Assembly: GCF_900107045.1 (NCBI RefSeq)
Contig: NZ_FNON01000007.1
Span: 124,001-188,000, forward strand
DNA from: Amycolatopsis xylanica
GTDB taxonomy: Bacteria > Actinomycetota > Actinomycetes > Mycobacteriales > Pseudonocardiaceae
Length of the DNA: 64,000 nt
Direction: 5' to 3'
This document shows, piece by piece, positions 55,118-64,000 of this stretch. Below the pieces are notes generated by a model. It was not told where the DNA came from, did no database searches, and saw nothing but the letters and a program-made list of their open reading frames with translations. The position numbers were made by a program, and so were the translations under genes. Each line of letters opens with the position of its first letter. The first letter of the stretch is position 1.

Positions 55118-56581
55118 TTACACCCCAGGCGGAACAAACGGCAGGCCTGCAGGCGCCCCGCGCTCAGCGAGGCGCAAAAGCGCGCCAGTGTCGAGGTTTT
55201 CCGCGACCGCATCGGCGAGCCGGTCGAGCATGGACTCACGCAGCGCACCGAAGCCCGGCGCGCCTTCCGCGGGCGTCCAGGTGAGGCCCGCGGAGGCGGC
55301 GGCTTCGGTGAGCCAAGCACGCCGGAAGCCGTCGTTCTCGAAGGCGCCGTGCCACATGGTCCCCCAGACGTTCCCCGACCGGAACCCGTCGAGAAAAGCC
55401 TCCGCCTCACCGGTTCGCGCGGCCACGCCGTGGTGGATCTCGTAAGCCTCCACCCGATGCCCGCGCCAAGAACCCTCAGGCCGCGCGAGCACCTTCGACT
55501 CCGCGAAAGCCACCCGCGTCGGCAACAGCCCGAGGCCCTTCACAAGCCCGGCGCCGGACTCGAGGTCGTCGTCGATCTCCGACCCCAGCATCTGGTACCC
55601 GCCGCAGATCCCCAGCACCGGCCCGGACCGCCGCAGCACCGCGTCGGCGAGGCCGCGCTCCCGCAACCAGCGCAGGTCGTCGACGGTCGCGCGGGACCCC
55701 GGCAGTACCACGATGTCCGCGGAGGCGACCGTGTCCGGGTCGGCCGTCAGGGTGACCGAGACGCCCGGCTCCGCGGCCAGCGCGTCCACGTCGGTCGCGT
55801 TCGAGGCGCGGGGGAACCGGACGACCGCGACCCGCAGCGTGCCGCCCGAGGAACCCCAGCCCGCGGCGGCGAGCGCGTCTTCGGAGTCGATCCACACGTC
55901 GTGGAGCCAGGGGATCACGCCGAGCACTGGACGACCGGTGAGCCGGTCCAGGGTGTCCAGGCCCGGGCGGAGCAAGCCGACGTCGCCGCGGAACTTGTTG
56001 ACGATCCAGCCTGAGATCAGGGCCTGGTCCTCCGCGCTGAGCAAGGCGAGCGTCCCGAACATCGAGGCCATCACCCCGCCCCGGTCGATGTCGCCGACGA
56101 CCACCACCGGCAGGCCGAAGCGGCGGGCGAGGCCCATGTTCACGTAGTCGCCCGCGCGGAGGTTGATCTCGGCCGGGCTGCCCGCGCCCTCGCAGATGAC
56201 GACGTCGAAGCGGGTGCGTAGCGAGGCGAACGTGTCGAAGGCGATCTCGGCGAGGCCTGCCCTGCCGGTCGCGTACTCGCCCGCCTCCAGCGTGCCGAAC
56301 GGTTTGCCGAGCGCGATGACGTGGCTGCGGCGGTCGCTGCCCGGCTTCAGGAGTACCGGGTTCATCGCGGCCTCGGGCTCGACCATCGCCGCGCGCGCCT
56401 GGACCCATTGGGCGCGGCCGATCTCGGCGCCGTCCGCGCAGACCATCGAGTTGTTCGACATGTTCTGCGCCTTGAACGGCGCGACACGCAGGCCCTGGCG
56501 GGCGAGCCAGCGGCAGATTCCGGCGGTGACCAGGCTCTTTCCCGCGTCGGACGTGGTGCCGGCGACGAGCAGGCCCCTCAT
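55118..56581 (-). CDS. cobQ: Cobyric acid synthase
   Basis: The 487-residue amidotransferase has the ATP-binding start LLVAGTTSDAGKSLVTAGI, FKAQNMSNNSMVC, a CobQ central domain, and a class I glutamine amidotransferase domain with the Cys in LGICGGYQMLG and a late His in YEIHHG. It adds four amide groups to adenosylcobyrinic acid diamide. It is divergent from cobU with a 141-bp gap that contains no recognisable cobalamin riboswitch. Confidence 0.95.
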   Translation of the reverse strand: MRGLLVAGTTSDAGKSLVTAGICRWLARQGLRVAPFKAQNMSNNSMVCADGAEIGRAQWVQARAAMVEPEAAMNPVLLKPGSDRRSHVIALGKPFGTLEAGEYATGRAGLAEIAFDTFASLRTRFDVVICEGAGSPAEINLRAGDYVNMGLARRFGLPVVVVGDIDRGGVMASMFGTLALLSAEDQALISGWIVNKFRGDVGLLRPGLDTLDRLTGRPVLGVIPWLHDVWIDSEDALAAAGWGSSGGTLRVAVVRFPRASNATDVDALAAEPGVSVTLTADPDTVASADIVVLPGSRATVDDLRWLRERGLADAVLRRSGPVLGICGGYQMLGSEIDDDLESGAGLVKGLGLLPTRVAFAESKVLARPEGSWRGHRVEAYEIHHGVAARTGEAEAFLDGFRSGNVWGTMWHGAFENDGFRRAWLTEAAASAGLTWTPAEGAPGFGALRESMLDRLADAVAENLDTGALLRLAERGAPAGLPFVPPGV

Positions 56582-56722
56582 CGCGCGACCGCGGCAGGAT
56601 GGGGCGTGCGGGACTCACCGAAACCGGCGTCGGCCGCGTACCCTGCGACAAGCCCGGCCGCTTGGGAAGATCTACAGCGTGGCACGTGGCGAACAGTAGC
56701 GTTTACACCAGAATGCGGGGTT

Positions 56723-57328
56723 ATGACCAAGCTGACGCTCCGGCTCGCGGCGCTTTTGGAGACCGCGGCGCGCACCCTGCGCTCCTACGGGCGCGAAGAC
56801 GGCAAGGTGCTGGTACTCGGCGGGGTCAGATCGGGCAAGTCCCGGCACGCCGAGGACCTGATGGCCCGGCATGGCGACGTCGTGTACGTGGCCGCCGGGC
56901 TGCCGCCGACCGACGACGACCCCGAATGGGCCGCGCGGGTCGCCGCGCACCGCGCGCGCAGGCCGTCGAGCTGGCGGACGGTCGAGACCAGCGACCTGAC
57001 GTCGGTGTTGCGCAGCGCCCGCAGCCCGCTGCTGATCGACTGCCTCGGCACCTGGCTCAGCCGCGTGCTCGACGACGTCGGCGCCTGGGACCAGCGCAAG
57101 GGCTGGGAGCGCCGTCTCGACGACCGGCTCGAGGACTTCCTCGCCGCCTGGGCGAGCGCCGACGTGCCGATCGTCGCGGTCAGCAACGAGGTCGGCAGCG
57201 GTGTGGTGCCCGCGACGTTCTCCGGCAGGCTTTTCCGTGATGTGCTGGGCACCCTGAACAGCCGCGTGGCCGCCGAATCCGACCGGGTCCGGCTGGTCGT
57301 CGCGGGGCGTGCGCTCGACCTGCACTAG
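56723..57328 (+). CDS. cobU: Adenosylcobinamide kinase/guanylyltransferase
   Basis: The 201-residue enzyme has Walker A GGVRSGKSRHAE (about 33-44), VVYVAAGLPP, LLIDCLGTWLSR and VSNEVGSGVVP, all CobU/CobP marks. An N-terminal extension of about 27 residues (TLRLAALLETAARTLRSYG) is present before the core, so a later start is possible. It phosphorylates cobinamide and attaches GMP, preparing the nucleotide loop. cobT follows 8 bp later. Confidence 0.93.
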   Translation: MTKLTLRLAALLETAARTLRSYGREDGKVLVLGGVRSGKSRHAEDLMARHGDVVYVAAGLPPTDDDPEWAARVAAHRARRPSSWRTVETSDLTSVLRSARSPLLIDCLGTWLSRVLDDVGAWDQRKGWERRLDDRLEDFLAAWASADVPIVAVSNEVGSGVVPATFSGRLFRDVLGTLNSRVAAESDRVRLVVAGRALDLH

Positions 57329-57336
57329 GAGCCGAC

Positions 57337-58359
57337 GTGACTTTCACAATCCCGCTTCCCGACGAAACGGCCTACGCGGCCGCCCGCACCAGGCTCGACG
57401 GGCTGGTCAAACCGCTCGGCGCGCTCGGCAGGCTGGAAGACCTGGCCGCCTGGCTCAGCGCCGCGCACGGCAGCGTGCCGCCGCGCGAGCTGACCGACGT
57501 GCGCGTGGTCGTCTTCGCCGGTGACCACGGGGTCAGCGGCTGCTCGGCGTACCCGCGCGAGGTCACCGCGGCCATGGTGCGCGTGTTCCTGGCCGGGAAG
57601 AGCGGGGTCAGCGTGCTCGCCGGGCTCGTCGGAGCGCAGGTCCGGGTGCTGGACATCGCGGTCGACGATGACCTCGAGGGCGTGCCCGCCGAGGTCCTGG
57701 CGCACAAGATCCGGCGTGGCTCCGGGTCCATCGACGTCGAGGACGCGCTGGCGCCCGGCGAGGCGTTGCGTGCCTTCGAGGCCGGGCGGGCGATCGCGGA
57801 CGAGGAGATCGACGCGGGCGCGGACCTGCTGATCCCCGGCGACATGGGCATCGGGAACACCGCGGTCGCGGCGGCGCTGGTCGCGGCGCGGCTCGGACTG
57901 CCTGCCGACGAGGTGGTCGGCACCGGGACGGGCATCGACGAAGCGGGCAGGCAGCGCAAGGTCGCGGTGGTTTCGGCCGCGCTGGCTCGCGCCGGGGCGG
58001 TCCAGGAGCCGTTCGCGCTGCTGACCGCGCTGGGCAGTGCTTGCGCCGCGGCGACGGCCGGGTTCCTCGTGCAGGGCGCCGTCCGTGGCGTTCCCGTGCT
58101 GCTCGACGGCGTGTTCTCCGGGGCGGCGGCCGTGGTCGCGCGTGAGATCGCGCCGGGCGCGGAGCGCTGGTGGCTTGCCGGGCACCGGTCGACCGAGCCG
58201 TCTCAGGCGTTCGCGCTGAAGGCGCTGGGCTTGGAGCCGATCCTCGATTTCGGCCTGCGTCTCGGTGAGGGCAGCGGCGCTGTCCAAGCCGTGCCGACGC
58301 TGCGCGCAGCGCGCGCGATCCTGGCCGACATGGGCCTGCTCGCCGACTTGGGCTCGTAA
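57337..58359 (+). CDS. cobT: Nicotinate-nucleotide:dimethylbenzimidazole phosphoribosyltransferase
   Basis: The 340-residue protein shows the CobT pattern: VKPLGALGRLEDLAAWL, VVFAGDHGVSGCSAYP, LIPGDMGIGNTAVAAAL and the catalytic Glu in LRLGEGSGA near the end. It makes alpha-ribazole phosphate for the lower ligand of cobalamin. GTG start at 57337, 8 bp after cobU; cobS follows after 3 bp, so cobU-cobT-cobS is an operon. Confidence 0.95.
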   Translation: MTFTIPLPDETAYAAARTRLDGLVKPLGALGRLEDLAAWLSAAHGSVPPRELTDVRVVVFAGDHGVSGCSAYPREVTAAMVRVFLAGKSGVSVLAGLVGAQVRVLDIAVDDDLEGVPAEVLAHKIRRGSGSIDVEDALAPGEALRAFEAGRAIADEEIDAGADLLIPGDMGIGNTAVAAALVAARLGLPADEVVGTGTGIDEAGRQRKVAVVSAALARAGAVQEPFALLTALGSACAAATAGFLVQGAVRGVPVLLDGVFSGAAAVVAREIAPGAERWWLAGHRSTEPSQAFALKALGLEPILDFGLRLGEGSGAVQAVPTLRAARAILADMGLLADLGS

Positions 58360-58362
58360 GCC

Positions 58363-59112
58363 TTGCTGAACTCCCTGCGCATGGCCGTGGGCACGCTCAC
58401 CACCATCCCGGTGCCCGCGCCCACGGTCATCGACCAGCGCGTCGCGCGCGGCGCGATGCTGCTCGCCGCGCCGGCGTCGACCCCGCTCGCCGCCGTGGCC
58501 GCCCTGATCGTCTGGGGCGGCGACGCGGTGGGCCTGTTCCCGCTCGCGACGGCGGCGCTGGCGCTGGGCGCGGTCGCGCTCGGCAGTCGGGGGTTGCATT
58601 GGGACGGCTTGGCCGACACGGCGGACGGGCTCGGCGCGTCGTATGACCGCGAGCGGGCGCTGGACGTCATGCGGCGCGGTGATTCCGGGCCGACCGGGGT
58701 GCTCACGCTGGTGCTGGTGCTGCTTGTCCAATGTGGAGCGTTGACCGGGACGATCCTGCGTGGACACGGGATCGTCGCGGTCGTCATCGCGGTGCTCGCA
58801 GGCCGGTGCGTGCTCTCGCTCTGCTGCGTGCGCGGTATCCCGTCCGCCCGGCCATCGGGCCTCGGCGCGACCGTCGCCGAGTCGGTTCCCCGGTGCGCGG
58901 CCGCGGGCGTGCTGCTCGCGGCGGCGGGCTTGGCGAGCCTCTCCCCCGGCCTGCGCTGGTGGAGCGGGCCGCTCGCGATCGTGGCCGGGTACGTGGTCGC
59001 GGCGCTGCTGCTCGCCCGCTGCCGCCAACGGCTCGGTGGCGTCACCGGCGACGTGCTCGGCGCCTGCGTCGAGGCCACGGTGGCCGCCACGCTCGCATTT
59101 CTGGCGGCCTGA
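58363..59112 (+). CDS. cobS: Cobalamin-5'-phosphate synthase
   Basis: This 249-residue membrane protein has about six hydrophobic segments and the CobS motif LHWDGLADTADGLGA with metal-binding acidic residues, then VMRRGDSGPTGVL and GGVTGDVLGA. It joins GDP-cobinamide with alpha-ribazole phosphate at the membrane. TTG start at 58363, with ATG 58381 as an alternative. Its stop abuts the convergent GH15 gene with no gap. Confidence 0.94.
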   Translation: MLNSLRMAVGTLTTIPVPAPTVIDQRVARGAMLLAAPASTPLAAVAALIVWGGDAVGLFPLATAALALGAVALGSRGLHWDGLADTADGLGASYDRERALDVMRRGDSGPTGVLTLVLVLLVQCGALTGTILRGHGIVAVVIAVLAGRCVLSLCCVRGIPSARPSGLGATVAESVPRCAAAGVLLAAAGLASLSPGLRWWSGPLAIVAGYVVAALLLARCRQRLGGVTGDVLGACVEATVAATLAFLAA

Positions 59113-61194
59113 CTACCCCTGATAGCGCTTCGCTACGACCGAAGGCGTCTCGACGTTCTTGCCCGTGCTCAGCGACACGGCGAGCCGCACGAATTGTGCC
59201 TGCGCCCAAGCCAACGGCGTCGCGGAACCGGTGCCGGTGCCGATCGTGGTGCCTCGGTCCCAGACCTGCTCGGGGATCTGGCCGCCCGCGTTGGCCGTCG
59301 CGGCCATCGTGCGCAGGTAGCCGGTGCCGAGCGCGCCGGTCGCGAGCGCGTATTCGCCGCGTTCGCCGGTGAGCACCGGCCAGAGGCGGCCGATGCCGAC
59401 GCCGGTGTACGGCCTGCCGTCGGCGGTTTCGCCGTAGCCGTCGTGGTTGTAGCGGTACCAGATGTCGCCCGCTGGCGTGGTGACGCGGATCTTGGCGTCG
59501 ACGACCTTGAGCGAGTCGGTGATGTGCGGGTCGTCGGCGCGCTTGACACCGAGCCGGACCAGGTCGAGGAAGCCCATGTCGACGACCGTGCGCTCGTCCC
59601 AGTTCCCGCCGCCGTTGGCGATGCCGAGGGTGTGGCCGTCGTTGGGGTTGCCGTTGTCGTCGATGCGCTCGTAATACCCGTGCGACGCGAGCGATCCCGT
59701 GGTCGTGTAGGTCCAGTTGTCGACCTGCGCGCGCCAGGAGTCGGCGACCTGGAGGTAGTAGGACGCGGCTCCGGGATCGTTGTTCGCGGTCGCCAGGTCG
59801 GCGGCGCAGACGAGCGCGGCGATCTCCGCGGCGAGCGTGGACGGCGAGAAGCCGCCAGCCTCCTCCCAGCGTTCCTGCGGGGTCGACGGGCCGCGGTGCG
59901 AGACGAATTCGGCTGAGGGCTTGATCTTCGCGTAGGTCGCGGCGTCGCGGCGGCCGAGTTGCCAGGCGAGGATGATCGGGAACGACACCTCGTCCATCTG
60001 CAGGCTCCCGAAGACGGGGGTGCCGTCGAGGCGGGTGTTCTGCGGATACGACCCGTCGGGCCGGAGCTGGACGTTGAACAGGTAGTCGAGCGCGCGGTTG
60101 GCCGCCGCCGAGTCGCCGACGGCGATTTCGGCTGTCGCCATCTGGTAGAGGTCGCGGGCCCAAACTGCGTGATACCCGGCGGCACAACAGGAATCGGCGT
60201 TCTGTGCGTCACCCCAAGGGATGCTCAGCGACGCGACGAAGGCGCCGCGATAGGTCTTGTCCTCGTGTGCCTTGATGGTCATCACCGCGGTCTTGTACTG
60301 CTGGGTGATCCCGGTGGTGCTCGACGGCGGCGCGGCGACCGAGTTGAGGTAGGTGTGCCAGCCAGTTTGGTAGCTCGCCGAAACCGCCGACCAGCCGCTG
60401 TTCAGTGAGGCCGTCGCGGTGCTCGACGCTTCCGCTCGGCTCGTGCCGAAGCCGAGTGCGAGCGTGAACGTCGTGTCCGTGCCGACCGGGATTTGCGCGG
60501 TCTGCACGAGGTTTCCCGGCGCGTCGGCGCTGGTGTACTGGTTCGTCAGCGCGCGGTGCTGGGTCAGGTCCTGCCAGCCGTCGCTCGACGTGCCGGAGTA
60601 GCCGCTGCTCAAGGCGGTGAAGCCGGTCGAGCTGGCGAGCGCGCTCGCGACGTTGCCGTCACTGGCCTGGAGCTGGCCGTTCGCGGTCGCGCCGGTGTCG
60701 CCCATGCCGGAGTTGCCGAGCGAGGGGTTGTAGAGCGTGAAGAGCTTGAGCGCACCGCCGGTCAGGACCTGGAACCGGGTGCGGATGAGCAGCGTCGCGC
60801 GCGCCGGGTCGGTCACGTAGGTCTTGGTGATCCGGTACCGGCCGTTCTTCGCGGTGTTGACCTGCTGGTACGTCAGGGAATCCGGGTCGGCGAGGCTCAC
60901 CTGGTGGGTGGTGGCGACCTTCTCCTCGTCGGTGAAACTCGTGCCGTCGCTGACCATGTACTGCAGGTCCTGCACGTCAGGGGTGTCGGCCTGCGGGTAG
61001 TAGATCTCGTTCACGATGCCCTGGCCGAGGGTGTACCAGAGCTTGGACGTCGTGGTCGCCGACGTGCCGAGTCCTTCCTTGGCGCCGCTGGTCCACGCCG
61101 ACGCGATGCCGGGCGCGCCCGGCGCGGGCGCGGCGTACGCGGGAGTGGCGAAACTGGCGATCAACAGGACGGCGAGCAGCAGGCAGCGACGCAT
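59113..61194 (-). CDS. Secreted GH15 glucosidase (glucodextranase/glucoamylase-like)
   Basis: The 693-residue protein has a signal peptide (MRRCLLLAVLLIASFATPAYA), a glucodextranase N domain (about 25-290), and a GH15 (alpha/alpha)6 barrel (about 295-690). The catalytic acid lies in QERWEEAGGFSP (Glu about 444-445) and the base in IPEQVWDRG near 645; VWARDLYQ and PLAWAQAQFV are family blocks. It should release glucose from alpha-glucans outside the cell. It interrupts cobalamin genes with which it has no known link. Confidence 0.92.
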   Translation of the reverse strand: MRRCLLLAVLLIASFATPAYAAPAPGAPGIASAWTSGAKEGLGTSATTTSKLWYTLGQGIVNEIYYPQADTPDVQDLQYMVSDGTSFTDEEKVATTHQVSLADPDSLTYQQVNTAKNGRYRITKTYVTDPARATLLIRTRFQVLTGGALKLFTLYNPSLGNSGMGDTGATANGQLQASDGNVASALASSTGFTALSSGYSGTSSDGWQDLTQHRALTNQYTSADAPGNLVQTAQIPVGTDTTFTLALGFGTSRAEASSTATASLNSGWSAVSASYQTGWHTYLNSVAAPPSSTTGITQQYKTAVMTIKAHEDKTYRGAFVASLSIPWGDAQNADSCCAAGYHAVWARDLYQMATAEIAVGDSAAANRALDYLFNVQLRPDGSYPQNTRLDGTPVFGSLQMDEVSFPIILAWQLGRRDAATYAKIKPSAEFVSHRGPSTPQERWEEAGGFSPSTLAAEIAALVCAADLATANNDPGAASYYLQVADSWRAQVDNWTYTTTGSLASHGYYERIDDNGNPNDGHTLGIANGGGNWDERTVVDMGFLDLVRLGVKRADDPHITDSLKVVDAKIRVTTPAGDIWYRYNHDGYGETADGRPYTGVGIGRLWPVLTGERGEYALATGALGTGYLRTMAATANAGGQIPEQVWDRGTTIGTGTGSATPLAWAQAQFVRLAVSLSTGKNVETPSVVAKRYQG

Positions 61195-61221
61195 GGGAGA
61201 ACACCCTAACCGCGCTCCCGG

Positions 61222-62268
61222 TCAGCGAATACCCGCCGAAAGCAGGGCACGGAGGAAGGCATCGGTCGTTTCACGGTCACGCACGGCGATGCGCAGGTAT
61301 TCCGTGCTCAGCCCGGGAAAAGTGTCGCCGCGCCTAACAGCGAAACCGGCTTCGCGCAAGGTCAAGCGAATTCGGTCTGCATGCGGCAAACGGACCAGCA
61401 CGAACGGTCCCCTCGGCTCGCCCAGCACTGGTATGCCGAGTTCCTGCAAGCCCGAGATGAGGTAATCACGGTCGTGTTCCGCGGCGATGGCGAGCTTTTC
61501 GGCTTCCTCCAAAGCGGACGGGCGGCTGCACGCGATCATCGCGACGGCGGCCAGTGACGACACCGACCAGGGCGGCTGCACGGCGCGCAGTCTGTCCACA
61601 ATGGATCTTTCGGCGAGCACGTAGCCCGCGCGGAGTCCGGCGATACCCCACGTCTTGGTGAGGCTGCGGAGCACCGCGAAGCCCGGAAGTGATTGTGAGG
61701 CAAGGCTTTCCGTCTCGCCAGGGACCGCGTCGAGGAAGGCTTCGTCTACGACGACCAGCCGTCCCGGTTTGCCGAGCGCCAAAATGTCGGTGGCCGGGTG
61801 TAGAACTGAAGTCGGGTTGGTCGGATTGCCCACGAACACGAGATCGGCGTCCTCGGGAACTGTGTCACCGGGAACTGAGCCGAGCCGGAATCCGTTGTCA
61901 GGAGAGAGAAGAACGCGGTGCACCGCGTGACCGGCGGCTCGGAGAGCGGCTTCCGGCTCGGTGAACTGCGGATGCACCACGACAGCTTTACGCGGACTGA
62001 AGGAGGTGGCTATCAAGGTGAACGCTTCGGCGGCTCCGGCCGTCGGCAAAACTTCATACGCAGGGCGAGAGTGCCTTGCCGCCAAGGCTTCCGTGGCCGC
62101 GGTGACGTCAGGATAAGCGGCGAGATCGCCGAGTGCGGCGGCGAGTTCGGCGCGCAGCCAGTCCGGCGGAGCGGGCAGGCGGACGTTGACCGCGAGATCC
62201 ACCAGGCCAGCGCCGACCTCACGGTCGCCGTGGTGGTGGAGGTCGTGCACGGTCGGCCGCGCTACCAT
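61222..62268 (-). CDS. cobC: Threonine-phosphate decarboxylase-like aminotransferase
   Basis: The 348-residue protein is a fold type I PLP enzyme (LPTAGAAEAFTLIA, NPTNPTSVLHP, VVDEAFLDAVPGE, PLP Lys in RSLTKTWGIAGLRAGY). Its position after cobO points to CobC/CobD, which supplies aminopropanol phosphate for cobinamide. ATG 62268 overlaps the cobO stop by 7 bp. Histidinol-phosphate aminotransferase is the main alternative by sequence, but context favours CobC. Confidence 0.88.
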   Translation of the reverse strand: MVARPTVHDLHHHGDREVGAGLVDLAVNVRLPAPPDWLRAELAAALGDLAAYPDVTAATEALAARHSRPAYEVLPTAGAAEAFTLIATSFSPRKAVVVHPQFTEPEAALRAAGHAVHRVLLSPDNGFRLGSVPGDTVPEDADLVFVGNPTNPTSVLHPATDILALGKPGRLVVVDEAFLDAVPGETESLASQSLPGFAVLRSLTKTWGIAGLRAGYVLAERSIVDRLRAVQPPWSVSSLAAVAMIACSRPSALEEAEKLAIAAEHDRDYLISGLQELGIPVLGEPRGPFVLVRLPHADRIRLTLREAGFAVRRGDTFPGLSTEYLRIAVRDRETTDAFLRALLSAGIR

Positions 62269-62876
62269 TCGATGCCCCGCTGGCCCTTTTGGCCCGCGTC
62301 CATCGGGTGCTTGATCTTGGTCATCTCGACGACCAGGTCGGCGGCCTCGATGAGCTTCGCGGGCGCGTTGCGGCCGGTGATCACGACATGCTGGTGCCCT
62401 GGGCGCGAGGTGAGCGCTTCGACCACGTCGTCGACGTCGATCCAGCCCCAGTGCAGCAGGTAGCTGAACTCGTCGAGCACGTAGAAGTCGTGCTGCTCGG
62501 CCAGCAGCCTGCGCTTGATCTCGGCCCAGCAGTCGCGGGCGTTGGCGGCGTGGTCCTCGTCGGTGCCGGACTTGCGCGCCCAGCTCCAGCCCTCGCCCAT
62601 CTTGTGCCACTCGACGGGCCCGCCCTGGCCGGTGTCGTCGTGCACCTGGCCGAGCGCGCGGAACGCGGTCTCCTCGCCGACCTTCCACTTCGCCGACTTG
62701 ACGAACTGGAACACGCCGATCGACCAGCCCTGGTTCCACGCGCGCAGCGCCATCCCGAACGCCGCGGTCGACTTGCCCTTCATCGCGCCGGTGTGCACGG
62801 CGAGCAGCGGACGGTTGCGTCGCTGACGCGTGGTGAGCCCGTCCTGGGGCACGACTTCCGGTTTGCCCTGGGGCAT
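62262..62876 (-). CDS. cobO: Cob(I)yrinic acid a,c-diamide adenosyltransferase
   Basis: The 204-residue CobA/CobO-type enzyme has the P-loop VHTGAMKGKSTAAFG, VFQFVKSAKWKVGEE, YVLDEFSYLLHWGWID and the C-terminal IKHPMDAGQKGQRGIEW, all diagnostic. It transfers the adenosyl group from ATP to the cobalt. ATG overlaps the ChlD-type stop by one base (TAATG), so it is in one operon with chlD and cobC. Confidence 0.96.
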   Translation of the reverse strand: MPQGKPEVVPQDGLTTRQRRNRPLLAVHTGAMKGKSTAAFGMALRAWNQGWSIGVFQFVKSAKWKVGEETAFRALGQVHDDTGQGGPVEWHKMGEGWSWARKSGTDEDHAANARDCWAEIKRRLLAEQHDFYVLDEFSYLLHWGWIDVDDVVEALTSRPGHQHVVITGRNAPAKLIEAADLVVEMTKIKHPMDAGQKGQRGIEW

Positions 62877-64000
62877 TACGCGGCCCTCCCGGTCCTGGCG
62901 CGCACCGCGCCCGCGAGCGATTCGGCGGCGACTTCGGCCAGCGGCACGTGCTCGGCGCCGAGCCGGGCCGCCAGTTCCGCGGCGAGCCCGAGGCGCATCT
63001 TCCCGCTCTCGCAGTCCATCACGATGGCCGCGACACCGGTGCCCGCCAGCAGATCGGCCGCCTGACGTGAGCGCGCGACGGCGTCGGCGCCACTGGTCGC
63101 GCGGCCGTCGGTCACCACGACCAGCAGTGGCCGACGCCTCGGGTCGCGGATCGCTTCGAGCCGCAACACGTTGGCGGCCTTCAAAAGTCCTTCCGCGAGC
63201 GGCGTGCGCCCGCCGGTCGGCAAGCCTTCCAGGCGCGACGCGGCGGCGTCGACACTGATCGTCGGCGGCAACGCGAGTTCGGCCTCGGCGGCGCGGAACG
63301 TCACGAGGCCGACCTTGTCCCGGCGCTGGTAAGCGTCCAAAAGCAGCGACAGCACGGCCGATTTGACCTCACGCATGCGTGTCTTGGCGCCCATCGAGCC
63401 CGAAGCGTCCACACAGAACAGCACGAGGTTCCCCTCACGCCCTTCCCGCAACGCGAACCGCAGATCCTGGCCGCGCAGTTCAAGCCCGGCGCCGTCACGC
63501 CCGCGGGCACGCTGATGCGGCGCCGCCGCCCGGATCGTGGCGAGCAGGTGCGGATGCCCTTCGCGCACACTCGACGGCTTCACGCCGATCGTCCGCCCGG
63601 TGTCGGTGATCGCCCGCGACCGGCGGCCGTGCGCGCCCTCCCCCGTGCCGTCGAGGGTGAACAGCCTGGCCTTGAACGGTTTCCCCGAGCCGACCGTCTG
63701 CTGGCCACTTTGCGTCCCCTGCCCGTCACCAGGCTGGTCGTCAGAGCTTCCGGCCGGTGGGGGCTCCTGCTCGGCGGGCGGCTCGGAGCCGGAGCCAGGG
63801 CCGTCGTCGTCCGGGCCCTGCGGCGGTTCGGCGTCACGCAGTGCCTGTTCGAGCTGCTCTTCCTCGATTCCCGGCGCGTCGAACGGGTTTCGCCTGCGCC
63901 GGTGCGGCAGCGCGAGCCGGGCGGCCACGCGGATGTCGTCGGTGGTCACGTCTTCGCGACCGGACCACGCGGCGTGCGCGACGGCCGTTCGCGCCGTGAC
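62876..64000 (-). CDS. Magnesium/cobalt chelatase, ChlD-type subunit (partial)
   Basis: The gene runs off the right edge; 375 residues are visible. They cover the end of an AAA+ lid (VTTDDIRVAARLALPHRRRR), an acidic Pro/Gly-rich linker (EPPQGPDDDGPGSGSEPPAE), and a von Willebrand A domain with the MIDAS motif DASGSMG and TDGRATSG. This is the ChlID/BchD-type subunit that actinobacteria encode beside cobO, thought to work with CobN in cobalt insertion. It is the first visible gene of the chlD-cobO-cobC operon. The ATPase core and start lie outside the window. Confidence 0.9.
   Translation of the reverse strand, partial: VTARTAVAHAAWSGREDVTTDDIRVAARLALPHRRRRNPFDAPGIEEEQLEQALRDAEPPQGPDDDGPGSGSEPPAEQEPPPAGSSDDQPGDGQGTQSGQQTVGSGKPFKARLFTLDGTGEGAHGRRSRAITDTGRTIGVKPSSVREGHPHLLATIRAAAPHQRARGRDGAGLELRGQDLRFALREGREGNLVLFCVDASGSMGAKTRMREVKSAVLSLLLDAYQRRDKVGLVTFRAAEAELALPPTISVDAAASRLEGLPTGGRTPLAEGLLKAANVLRLEAIRDPRRRPLLVVVTDGRATSGADAVARSRQAADLLAGTGVAAIVMDCESGKMRLGLAAELAARLGAEHVPLAEVAAESLAGAVRARTGRAA

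Noticed and set aside
56582-56722. Possible cobalamin riboswitch between cobQ and cobU
   Set aside because: Some GC-rich boxes are present, but the GAGTCAGACCCG and GCCACTGT boxes seen at 46361-46450 are missing on both strands.
57325-59028. A 567-codon minus-strand frame over cobT and cobS
   Set aside because: Antisense of two confidently identified cobalamin genes; biased composition and no motif.

Overview
The window is high-GC actinobacterial chromosome, most like a Pseudonocardiaceae member such as Amycolatopsis. This rests on the GC-rich third codon positions, frequent GTG and TTG starts, 1 to 8 bp start/stop overlaps, a mycothiol-amidase-type PIG-L enzyme, a SigL/RslA-like sigma module and a cobalamin pathway with CobO and ChlD-type genes. 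The genus is inferred. No rRNA, tRNA or CRISPR array was seen.

Layout. 1-5400: edge of a secreted protein, a TrpB2-type enzyme, then a run of an arginase-family hydrolase, a Clp-N protein, a dienelactone hydrolase, a PIG-L deacetylase and mtnA. 5400-8480: ferredoxin plus cytochrome P450, divergent from a TetR regulator with a clear operator, then an APH-fold kinase. 8470-10810: ECF sigma factor, anti-sigma factor and DUF1996 lipoprotein, with a SigL-like promoter. 10850-15060: LytTR regulator, DUF485 protein, sodium:solute symporter and LytS-like kinase in one operon. 15290-17840: a short acyl-AMP-ligase-like protein coupled to an unusual, truncated molybdopterin oxidoreductase. 17580-22660: operon for an FAD/Fe-S 2-hydroxyacid dehydrogenase, an acyl-CoA dehydrogenase and a CoA transferase. 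22690-24490: GAF kinase and NarL-type regulator. 24590-25650: a low-GC island with a DUF6338-like membrane protein and two tiny genes. 25850-30700: a complete livFGHMK-type ABC importer.

30700-31080 is a dense field of perfect hairpins. After it come a branched-chain amino-acid dehydrogenase with a divergent Lrp regulator, small genes, a YigZ protein, a hydrolase and gltBD (35108-41075). 41146-46170 looks like an amino-sugar locus: AraC regulator, leader peptide and hairpin, GH109-like oxidoreductase, DeoR regulator, ROK kinase and SIS protein. 46325-47511 is a cobalamin riboswitch followed by cbtB and cbtA. Then come a DyP peroxidase, an SDR/TetR pair, a broken septum-formation gene, an ArsR plus two SRPBCC proteins, an IS21 relic and a DUF222/HNH protein. 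55118-64000 holds cobalamin genes (cobQ, cobU, cobT, cobS, cobC, cobO, chlD) interrupted by a secreted GH15 glucosidase.

Two themes join the regions. A family of perfect palindromes with conserved GTCGTGAGTG outer arms and a GGTTCTAACC core sits at gene ends. Cobalt uptake under riboswitch control (cbtBA) lies about 8 kb from the cobalamin assembly genes it would feed.
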